Positions 57,049-64,000 of a stretch of DNA of 64,000 nt are shown here, in pieces (the stretch's first letter is position 1; each line of letters starts with the position of its first letter). Under the pieces are notes generated by a model. It made no database searches. It was not told the DNA's origin and was given only the letters and a program-made list of their open reading frames with translations. The stretch lies in assembly GCF_020524005.1 (NCBI RefSeq), contig NZ_JAIVKK010000007.1, positions 62,001 to 126,000 on the forward strand. Reading direction: 5' to 3'. Source of the DNA: Microbulbifer aggregans (GTDB lineage Bacteria > Pseudomonadota > Gammaproteobacteria > Pseudomonadales > Cellvibrionaceae). The position numbers and the translations under genes were made by a program.

Positions 57049-57909
57049 ATGCGTCTGGTTATCATCAGTGGTCGCTCGGGTTCCGGCAAAAGCTCAGCAT
57101 TGCAACTACTGGAAGATGTCGGTTTCAACTGCATCGACAACCTCCCTGCCAGCCTGCTCCCGGAACTGATACGCCGGGTCAGCGATCAACCACCCGAAGA
57201 AAACACCCAGCTCGCACTCGGTATCGATGCCCGTAACCTGTGGCATGACGTACGCCAGGCACCCAAAGTCATCAATGAACTCAGGGATAGTGGGGTGGAT
57301 TGCGATGTCGTATATCTGGACGCCCGCTCCCCGGTACTGGTGCAGCGTTTCAGTGAAACCCGCCGCAAACACCCGCTGAGCGATAGCCGCACACACCTGC
57401 TCGAGGCGCTCAATCACGAGAAAGACCTGCTGGCCCCGCTGGCAGCCATGGCCGACCTGGTCATTGATACCAGTAGCCTGAGCCTTCACCAGTTGCGGGA
57501 CCAGGTGAAATCCAGAGTCGTGGGCAAAGACTCTCCGGGCATGGCGATCCTGTTTCAGTCCTTCGGCTTCAAGCATGGGGTACCGGTGGATGCCGACCTG
57601 GTCTTTGACCTGCGCTGCCTGCCCAACCCCTACTGGGTTGCGGAATTGCGCAATAAAACAGGGCAGGATCCAGAAGTGGCCGAATTCCTGCGCTCGCACG
57701 AAGAGACCGAAGAAATGCAGCGGGATATCACCGGCTTCCTGGAACGCTGGCTGCCGTCGTACCAACAAAGCAACCGCAGTTATACCTGTGTAGCCATCGG
57801 CTGTACCGGCGGCCGCCACCGCTCCGTCTACATGGTGGAGCAACTGGCAAAAACGTTTTCCAGCCTGTTCAACAACATCCAGGTTCGCCACCGGGAACAA
57901 CAGAAGTAA
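57049..57909 (+). CDS. rapZ: RNase adapter protein RapZ
   Basis: 286 residues. Walker A is SGRSGSGKSSAL at the start; the C-terminal domain has the conserved VAIGCTGGRHRSVYMVEQL. In E. coli it directs RNase E to the GlmZ small RNA and so tunes glucosamine-6-phosphate synthesis for the envelope. AAGGAG lies upstream. Lies between ptsN and npr. Confidence 0.96.
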   Translation: MRLVIISGRSGSGKSSALQLLEDVGFNCIDNLPASLLPELIRRVSDQPPEENTQLALGIDARNLWHDVRQAPKVINELRDSGVDCDVVYLDARSPVLVQRFSETRRKHPLSDSRTHLLEALNHEKDLLAPLAAMADLVIDTSSLSLHQLRDQVKSRVVGKDSPGMAILFQSFGFKHGVPVDADLVFDLRCLPNPYWVAELRNKTGQDPEVAEFLRSHEETEEMQRDITGFLERWLPSYQQSNRSYTCVAIGCTGGRHRSVYMVEQLAKTFSSLFNNIQVRHREQQK

Positions 57910-57923
57910 CAAAGATTCATCTC

Positions 57924-58193
57924 ATGCAGAAGAGCCGCATTACCATCATCAACAAACTCGGCCTGCACGCCCGCGCAGCCAGTAAATTCGCGCAGACGTC
58001 AGCGCGCTACTCCTCAGAGGTCAAAGTGATTTGCCAGGGAAAAAGCGTGGATGGCAAAAGCGTGATGGCTTTGATGCTGCTCGCTGCTGGCAAAGGTGTC
58101 GAACTCGATCTGGAAATCTGTGGCCGCGATGAGGATGCTGCGCATGAGGCAATATGCAGCCTGATCAATGACCGATTCGGAGAGGGAGAGTAA
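57924..58193 (+). CDS. ptsO: Phosphocarrier protein NPr (HPr family)
   Basis: 89 residues. The phosphorylated histidine is in LGLHARAASKF near residue 15. The position usually held by a serine in HPr, VDGKSVMALMLLAA, is conserved. It passes phosphate to PtsN. Also called npr. Starts 14 nt after rapZ. Confidence 0.95.
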   Translation: MQKSRITIINKLGLHARAASKFAQTSARYSSEVKVICQGKSVDGKSVMALMLLAAGKGVELDLEICGRDEDAAHEAICSLINDRFGEGE

Positions 58194-58317
58194 CCCCCCC
58201 TGACAGTACCGCCCCACCGGACATTCCCCCCTTCACCGGGAATATCCCCGCGATTAGTCGCCGGCTATAATACGGCCACGCCGCACCGACCTACCGAACG
58301 ACACCGAAGGATACTTC

Positions 58318-59685
58318 GTGCCCAACAGCTCCCAATCCGACATCAAGTTCCGCGCCCAGAGCCAGTTGGGGGAACTCTATGCGGCCCTGGATAGCGGTAC
58401 CGGACGCGAAGTGCAGCGGATGCTGCAAACCCTCTCCCCGCAAAATATTGCCCAGTTGCTGGAAAGCTCGCCGCCCCGCATTCGCCAGGTATTGTGGAAC
58501 CTGATCGATAAAGAAGTCGAAGGCGAGGTTCTGCAGGAGCTGACCGACGATGTCCAGAGCCAGATACTCTCCACGATGGACACCGCGGAAATGGTCGAGA
58601 TCATGGAAGGTCTGGACGCAGACGATGTCGCGGATATTCTGCAGCAACTGCCCGACCGCGTAATGGCCGAAGTCCTCTCCGCGATGAGTGAGAACGACCG
58701 CCAACGGGTCGAAAGTGTACTCGCCTACGACGAGGAAACCGCGGGCGGTCTGATGGATACCGACACGGTATCCGTGCGCCCCAACCTTACCCTGGATGTC
58801 GTGCTGCGCTATCTGCGCCGACATGAACAGCTGCCCGAATCCACCGATAACCTGTTTGTGGTGAACCGGAAGGATCAGTTTATCGGACTGCTACCGCTAA
58901 CCAAATTGTTGACCAGTGATCCATCGGTTACCGTGCGCGAGGTAATGTCGACGGATGTCGAAGCGATTCCCGCTGACCTGCCCGATACCGACGTGGCCCA
59001 GCTGTTTACCAAGTACGACTGGATTACCGCCCCGGTAGTGGATGAGCAAAACCGGCTGCTGGGTCGGATCACCATCGACGATGTAGTCGACGTTATCCGC
59101 GAGGACGCCGACCATTCGCTGATGAGCCTGGCCGGCCTGGACGAAGAAGAAGACACCTTTGCTCCGGTAATACGCACAGCACCGCGACGCGCCGTCTGGC
59201 TGGGAATCAACCTCCTGACAGCGCTACTCGCCTCCTGGGTGATCCACCTGTTTCAGGACACCATCGACAAAGTGGTCGCACTGGCCGTATTGATGCCGAT
59301 CGTCGCCAGTATGGGTGGGGTGGCTGGTAGCCAGACACTAACGGTTGTGATCCGCGGTATGGCACTGGGGCAGATCGGCCGCAGCAACCTGAGCTGGCTG
59401 TTATCCAGGGAACTGGGTTCCGGCGCGCTGAACGCCGTCCTCTGGTCGACGATAATGGGGCTAATTACAGCACTCTGGTTTGGTGACTATCGGATCGCGC
59501 TCATTATCATAGCGGCAATGGTGATCAACCTGATTACCGCCGCCCTGGCCGGCGCCGTGCTACCCGTAGTACTGAGAGCCATGCGTATCGACCCGGCCCT
59601 GGCCGGCGGCGTTGCCCTGACTACGGTTACCGACGTTGTCGGCTTTATGTCTTTTCTGGGCCTTGCGACCTGGTATTTTGCCTGA
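58318..59685 (+). CDS. mgtE: Magnesium transporter MgtE
   Basis: 455 residues, a dimeric Mg2+ channel. An N-terminal helical domain (about 15-130), a pair of CBS domains (about 135-260) that sense magnesium, and five membrane helices (about 285-455) are seen. GGVAGSQTL and the DVVGFMSFLGLA end are family landmarks. A TATAAT lies at 58266-58271, but no convincing -35. The start is a GTG. Confidence 0.96.
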   Translation: MPNSSQSDIKFRAQSQLGELYAALDSGTGREVQRMLQTLSPQNIAQLLESSPPRIRQVLWNLIDKEVEGEVLQELTDDVQSQILSTMDTAEMVEIMEGLDADDVADILQQLPDRVMAEVLSAMSENDRQRVESVLAYDEETAGGLMDTDTVSVRPNLTLDVVLRYLRRHEQLPESTDNLFVVNRKDQFIGLLPLTKLLTSDPSVTVREVMSTDVEAIPADLPDTDVAQLFTKYDWITAPVVDEQNRLLGRITIDDVVDVIREDADHSLMSLAGLDEEEDTFAPVIRTAPRRAVWLGINLLTALLASWVIHLFQDTIDKVVALAVLMPIVASMGGVAGSQTLTVVIRGMALGQIGRSNLSWLLSRELGSGALNAVLWSTIMGLITALWFGDYRIALIIIAAMVINLITAALAGAVLPVVLRAMRIDPALAGGVALTTVTDVVGFMSFLGLATWYFA

Positions 59686-59720
59686 CGCCGGGCTTAACTC
59701 CGTTTCATTTGAGAGACTTC

Positions 59721-60245
59721 ATGCAACACACTGACGAATTTGACGCCTTTGACGACGACCAGCCCAAGAGCAAAACCCAGGTCAAAAAAGAAATGCACCA
59801 GTTACAGGAGCTGGGCAAACAACTGACGGAATTGAACGCGGCCAAACTCGCGGAAGTACCGATGGAGGCCGATCTACGCGAAGCCATCGAGACCATGCAC
59901 CGTATCAAGTCCAATGAAGCGAAGCGCCGCCAGCTGCAATACATCGGCAAATTGATGCGCAAGGCGGATACAGAAGCCATTGAAGCGGTATTGTTAAAAT
60001 ACAAGGAACAGGATCACCTGTATTTGCGTTTCGACCGTATGGCAGAAGACTGGCGCCAACGGTTGCTGGAACAAGGTAAAGAGGCACAAAGTGCGTTCTT
60101 TGATACCTACCCTGGCGCCGATCACCAGCAGCTGCGCACGCTGATTCGGGAATCCGGAAAGGAAATCGCCAACAAAAAACCGCCTACCAACCAGCGAAAA
60201 TTATTCCGCTATCTTCGGGACTTTTTTATGCAGACCGGACAATAA
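59721..60245 (+). CDS. darP: Ribosome-associated protein DarP (YjgA, DUF615)
   Basis: About 174 residues, highly charged. KSKTQVKKEMHQLQELGKQL and EAKRRQLQYIGKLMR-type sequence (here EAKRRQLQYIGKLMR) identify the family, which takes part in late 50S assembly. I use the ATG at 59721; an in-frame TTG at 59709 is less likely. Follows mgtE by 35 nt. Confidence 0.95.
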   Translation: MQHTDEFDAFDDDQPKSKTQVKKEMHQLQELGKQLTELNAAKLAEVPMEADLREAIETMHRIKSNEAKRRQLQYIGKLMRKADTEAIEAVLLKYKEQDHLYLRFDRMAEDWRQRLLEQGKEAQSAFFDTYPGADHQQLRTLIRESGKEIANKKPPTNQRKLFRYLRDFFMQTGQ

Positions 60246-60261
60246 ACCTGTCCGAAGCGGT

Positions 60262-60290
60262 TGGCACAGAGGGCATATTCCCCTGTGCCA
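60262..60290. terminator. Hairpin between darP and the membrane-protein gene
   Basis: Stem TGGCACAG and CTGTGCCA extended by GGG/CCC around CATATT. The flanking genes converge. There is no U tract, so it is only a likely terminator. Confidence 0.5.
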
Positions 60291-60298
60291 GAAGCAGC

Positions 60299-61135
60299 TT
60301 ACTCGGCGCTCGTCTCAGCCTGCCATTCGAACAGATTCAGCTCGATAAAGAAGAAGGCCACCAGCCACAGGAAGGCATCCCAGAAGTCCAGGAAGCTGCC
60401 ATTGATTCCCCAGTAAACCGCACACAACAGCAGCGCGAAATAAAGCAACCCTTTCACCACCTGTGAGTAACGCATGATCGCGTCGGAAAGCTCATGACGC
60501 AGCTGCAACCAGACATCAAAAGCCAGAATAGCCACCACCAGCAGCCAGGCACCGGCGTTGATCACATCCACCCAGGCAAGCCATTGAATTTCACGCCACA
60601 CTGCTGCGTCGCCGACCACCTGAGTATCCGCAAGACGTAACAGCTGGGAATCCGCCAAGGACCCACAGTTGGCGGCTGTCAGCGCCGTGTAATCATCCTG
60701 CTCCAGCACCATTGACCAGCCGCTATTGGCGAGATCACAGGCAGAAGCCGTTACCGGCAGGAGATGTGTCAACGAAACCATTTCCGACACATAGCCATAA
60801 AACGAATACACGATAAACAGGTAGCAAACTGCGGAAATGGCGTTGAGCAGCCACTTGGTCGCCCCCTTAAGCCGTTCATCGGAAAGCACCCAGGTTTCCA
60901 ACTCAAACACCAGCAACAGCAGTACCCACGCGAGGGTATCGATGGTGTCGTTATAGGCTTCGATGATTTTGCTCAAACTCACGCCATCCGCGAATACAGT
61001 GGCTGCCGCGGCGTGGTTTTCCAGAAAGAATGCGTAGACGTTGTACGCGAGCAGGCAATACACCGCGTACTTGAACAGACGAAACAACCCGTAGCGGGTA
61101 ACAGAATATCCGGCCAATGAGACCACCTCAGACAT
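60299..61135 (-). CDS. Unrecognised multi-pass membrane protein
   Basis: About 278 residues from the ATG at 61135 (MSEVVSLAG); a longer frame to 61201 is unlikely. I do not recognise the family. Six hydrophobic segments are visible (about 20-40, 65-85, 100-118, 190-212, 230-250 and 252-270). Between the third and fourth lies a loop of about 70 residues with two cysteines (in SACDLAN and ANCGSL) that could form a disulfide if it faces the periplasm. It lies downstream of the yhdP-type gene on the same strand, with a 153-nt gap. Confidence 0.75.
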   Translation of the reverse strand: MSEVVSLAGYSVTRYGLFRLFKYAVYCLLAYNVYAFFLENHAAAATVFADGVSLSKIIEAYNDTIDTLAWVLLLLVFELETWVLSDERLKGATKWLLNAISAVCYLFIVYSFYGYVSEMVSLTHLLPVTASACDLANSGWSMVLEQDDYTALTAANCGSLADSQLLRLADTQVVGDAAVWREIQWLAWVDVINAGAWLLVVAILAFDVWLQLRHELSDAIMRYSQVVKGLLYFALLLCAVYWGINGSFLDFWDAFLWLVAFFFIELNLFEWQAETSAE

Positions 61136-61288
61136 AGGTGACACCCTCGAATAGTGATTATTGTTTATTATCGCGTTGCGTGTGCCGCCAATATCGAACA
61201 ATTATTCAGTTTTTTCAACCACCGCCGGGGCTCGGTGTGCAGCAGTATCAAGTTGCCGCGCGCTACCAGGGATTTAGAACCCGCTCAC

Positions 61289-64000
61289 TCAACCAGCGCC
61301 AACCGGAACAGCCTCCGGGCCAAATTTCTGCTCAATCACCGGCAGCCCGGAGCGATTATTGTCGACTTGCGCCGGACGGCTTGCGGACTCACCGCTCTCT
61401 TTCTCCCGTGGAGCAGCCTCCAGCGATGACTCAAGATCGTGTGCCTGAGCCTCCTGTTTACGGCGAGCGCTCTCGGCCACGGCACTCTGGCCCTCACGCC
61501 CGGCGGCCCCATCGTCAAACAGCTTGTCAAACCGAACCTCCGGGTTCGACCACTCGCCATCAATGCGATAACTCACGCTGGCGACTCTATCCACCTGCTT
61601 TTTAAACACCTTACTGATCAGGTATACCCCCGCTGCTGCGGGCAAGCCCCCCGCCAGCGCGGCGACAAATGCCAGGTTATTGCCAACCGGCAGCGTGGCC
61701 ACGAGGGTCAGATTGAGGTCTTCCCGCTTGAGATTGACGCGACCGGCCATCTGCAGCTCGCTGGTCGGCCCTTCAACCTGGATCGGAACAGCAATCAGCA
61801 ATTCGCCATCGCCTTCGAAATACACTTCACCGTGCACCCGGTCGAAGGTCAGGCCGCTCTGAACCAGATCCGAAAAGTCCAAGCGCAGGCGGCGGGCCCA
61901 GGTATCGAAGTTAAATAGCGACAACAGCCGCAACAGGGCTGAGCCCGCGTTGTCACTGGCGCGGAGAAAACGTCCCTTTTGGATATCGATCCGGATTTCG
62001 CCCGCGAGGCTATCGACTCGCGCCAGCGCCGGTGATCCATTCCAGCGCAGGGCCGTATCAAAGGTGGCGGACTGGCTTTCTATCGCGGCCTCCTGACCCC
62101 AAGCCTGCAGCACACCTCCCAGATCAGTACTGCGCAAGCGGCCAATAAACTGGGAAGACTCGGAGCCATCCGCTCCTCGCATCCACATCAGTTGGGCCCC
62201 GAGACGGTTATCACCTTCCCCACGGCCCTCGATCGTGACCCCGCGCATGGCGCCCTGAATATCGCTGATCACCAGCCTTTCCGGCGAAGGGCGCAATTCA
62301 AATGACCAGGGCCCCATCATTTCATCACCGAGCTGCAGGTTTTCCGTGGCGAAATCCATCGCCGGCAAGCTGGCAAAGTCGAAGCCTTTCCAGCGGTCAG
62401 CCTCCATCGGCTCTGGCACCTGGCCGTCCGCGACACTTTCCACAGGGTCAGTGCCCTCTTCTCCGGCGCTGGCACGTGTCGCCAGGGCCGGCAGGCGCAA
62501 GTGCTTGAGGTTAAGCTGCAGCGGGGTAGCGGCATTCATGATCCCGGAAACCTGACCGGCGGCCATTTCACTATCAAATGCCAGCTGCCAGTCAGCCCCG
62601 AGCCCACGTCCGGTCACATGAATATGGTCGACATGCACAGTCTCGGAGAGCTGTAAGCGGTCAGTACTCAGGTCCAGTGACACGGAGAGAGGCGACGACT
62701 CCAACGTATTTTGCGCGCTCTGCTGAGCTTCACCTGATGTCTCACCTGATGTCTCACCTGATGTCTCACCTGATACCACACCAGGTGTCTCGCCAGGCGT
62801 CGCTTGCTCTGATTCATCGCCGTACATGGCAAGCGCCGACTTCCAAGACTGCAGCTCAATCACCGACAGGTCTCCGATAATCGACACTCCGGGATCTGCC
62901 GGGAGGCGCGCCTCGGCATTCAGGGCAATAGAGGCCCGCTCCAGTCGCTTGCCCACCTGCCAGAACTGGCCCTGCAAATGCTCGCCGTAACTCAGGTGAT
63001 ACAGGTTGCCCTGTTCTCCGATTGGTACTCGCAGCACAAATCGGGACTCGTCTTCCGCTACTTTGCCAAGCGGCGCCGGCAGGTTCACCGCCACACCTTT
63101 CAGATCGGAGTTGATTTCCAGCACCGCTGCATACGGCACATTTTTGGATTTGGCAGGAATGGTAACCAGCGCCGCGTAATCCAGCTCACCGTCCAGCCAG
63201 CCGAGTTCCGGCCGACTGCTCCAGGCACCCACATCGGCTGCACTGGTCCGACCATTCACCACCACCTGGGTGTCCCGCTCGTCACCGTCCCCGAGGTGCT
63301 GGATATGTGCCTGCAGCGGTTTGCCCCAGAGCGCACCGGAAAGCCTGGTGCCATCGAGGCCGCTAATGCTGTTAAAGCGCACCTGACCTTCCAGCGCATT
63401 GAAATCGAGGTTGAGATTTTTCAGCGCCAGCTGCCCACGGGACAGGGTGACATCTACCGTCTGCTCCGGGGCGATATCCGCGCCGCCCAACGGCTGGGTA
63501 AGCACTAACTGGCCGCGCAAATTACCCTGCAGATCCCATTCGTCGAAGGCACTGCCCAGCTGCTCCCGCAGCGGGGAATCTCGCAACAACCGCAGGCCGT
63601 CTGCCGCCGGGCCGTCCAGATCCGCCTGAACATCCAGCCGGGACCCGTGTGTTTGCGGCGCAACCCTAACAGCCAGGTTACTGGCCTCGATATTCCACAG
63701 CTGCGCTTTGCTGGCGGCGACCGAAACCTCGCCATCATTGATCGTCAGGTGGCCATCGGCATGTCGCGCCGCCGGCCAGCCGGGAAGATAAGCCAATGTG
63801 CTGTCACTGAAATCCGCCTGCAACTGTACGGTTTGGCGAGAAGGGTGTTCGCCCAGCGCCAGCAGCGCCGCATCATCACCGGACTTGTAGCTATATCCCC
63901 GGTACAGGAAGCCCGCATCACTGATCTGGCCAGCGTTGCGCTTGCCAACGCTGCGATTGAGCCAGTCGCGCAGGTCGTCACTGACAACAAAAGGGACCAT
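61289..64000 (-). CDS. yhdP: YhdP-type AsmA-family protein (partial, cut by window end)
   Basis: 903 residues of the C-terminal part; the window ends inside the gene, and full YhdP proteins are around 1,250 residues. The ending with VYFEGDGELLIAVPIQVEGPTSELQMAGRVN-type beta repeats and GGLPAAAGVYLISKVFKKQVD is the TIGR02099/AsmA-like C terminus. YhdP, TamB and YdbH carry phospholipids across the periplasm in E. coli. Unusual points: a SGET tandem repeat near 62731-62774 and a long charged tail after the AsmA domain. Confidence 0.9.
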   Translation of the reverse strand: MVPFVVSDDLRDWLNRSVGKRNAGQISDAGFLYRGYSYKSGDDAALLALGEHPSRQTVQLQADFSDSTLAYLPGWPAARHADGHLTINDGEVSVAASKAQLWNIEASNLAVRVAPQTHGSRLDVQADLDGPAADGLRLLRDSPLREQLGSAFDEWDLQGNLRGQLVLTQPLGGADIAPEQTVDVTLSRGQLALKNLNLDFNALEGQVRFNSISGLDGTRLSGALWGKPLQAHIQHLGDGDERDTQVVVNGRTSAADVGAWSSRPELGWLDGELDYAALVTIPAKSKNVPYAAVLEINSDLKGVAVNLPAPLGKVAEDESRFVLRVPIGEQGNLYHLSYGEHLQGQFWQVGKRLERASIALNAEARLPADPGVSIIGDLSVIELQSWKSALAMYGDESEQATPGETPGVVSGETSGETSGETSGEAQQSAQNTLESSPLSVSLDLSTDRLQLSETVHVDHIHVTGRGLGADWQLAFDSEMAAGQVSGIMNAATPLQLNLKHLRLPALATRASAGEEGTDPVESVADGQVPEPMEADRWKGFDFASLPAMDFATENLQLGDEMMGPWSFELRPSPERLVISDIQGAMRGVTIEGRGEGDNRLGAQLMWMRGADGSESSQFIGRLRSTDLGGVLQAWGQEAAIESQSATFDTALRWNGSPALARVDSLAGEIRIDIQKGRFLRASDNAGSALLRLLSLFNFDTWARRLRLDFSDLVQSGLTFDRVHGEVYFEGDGELLIAVPIQVEGPTSELQMAGRVNLKREDLNLTLVATLPVGNNLAFVAALAGGLPAAAGVYLISKVFKKQVDRVASVSYRIDGEWSNPEVRFDKLFDDGAAGREGQSAVAESARRKQEAQAHDLESSLEAAPREKESGESASRPAQVDNNRSGLPVIEQKFGPEAVPVGAG
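62731..62774 (-). repeat. 12-bp tandem repeat in yhdP-type gene
   Basis: About 3.7 perfect copies of CACCTGATGTCT, encoding repeated S-G-E-T on the minus strand. Because the unit is a multiple of three, copy-number change would lengthen or shorten the protein without a frameshift. Diverged copies (GETPG) flank it, suggesting past slippage. Confidence 0.9.

Overview
The window reads as a contiguous chromosomal core segment of a marine-type gammaproteobacterium, most like the Pseudomonas/Cellvibrionales side (Microbulbifer, Saccharophagus and relatives). This is an inference from gene content and order: secA-argJ-mutT behind the dcw cluster; rsmI-lpoA-yraN-diaA-dolP; rplM-rpsI-petABC-sspAB; and degS-hisDG-murA-ibaG-mlaC next to kdsDC-lptCAB-rpoN-hpf-ptsN-rapZ-npr. 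I see no tRNA, rRNA, insertion sequence, prophage, integrase or CRISPR array. Nearly every gene has a recognisable family.

Region 1 (1-24.9 kb, all minus strand) is the division and cell wall (dcw) cluster and its downstream genes. A strong sigma-70 promoter overlooks six phased GTGG repeats that match a MraZ operator. It drives mraZ-rsmH-ftsL-ftsI-murE-murF-mraY-murD-ftsW-murG-murC-ftsQ-ftsA-ftsZ. Most junctions overlap or nearly touch. ddlB, which usually sits between murC and ftsQ, is absent. A palindrome-rich 616-nt spacer separates ftsZ from lpxC, which is followed by an M23 peptidase, secA, argJ, mutT and a metallo-beta-lactamase-fold hydrolase.

Region 2 (25-35 kb) holds a divergent CysH-like protein, the RNase P RNA gene, rsmI, and the divergent envelope/replication group lpoA-yraN-diaA-dolP. 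After these come a thiolase, a LemA/M48 membrane peptidase pair and a Yip1-family membrane protein.

Region 3 (35.9-45.7 kb) carries the ClpXP adaptor sspB with sspA, and a bc1 complex whose cytochrome b and cytochrome c1 are fused into one 733-residue protein next to the Rieske protein. It also carries rpsI-rplM, the zapE ATPase, zapG (yhcB), an ATP sulfurylase of the single-chain type and a DegS/AlgW-type periplasmic protease.

Region 4 (45.9-64 kb) has hisG-hisD, murA, ibaG and an mlaC that has lost its usual mlaFED and mlaB neighbours. Diverging from these is the LPS group kdsD-kdsC-lptC-lptA-lptB, then rpoN (with a sigma-54-like -24/-12 site just upstream), hpf, ptsN, rapZ and npr. mgtE, darP, an unrecognised six-helix membrane protein and a yhdP-type AsmA-family gene cut by the window end complete it.

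Functionally the window is dominated by envelope building: peptidoglycan precursors, the divisome, lipid A and Kdo, LPS transport, lipid trafficking and Sec export. Respiration, nitrogen-PTS regulation and ribosome genes make up most of the rest. I found no clear new defence or mobile system. The most unusual items are the bc1 fusion, the reduced mla locus, the missing ddlB, the FtsI motif change, the divergent CysH and the regulatory sequences listed in the findings.
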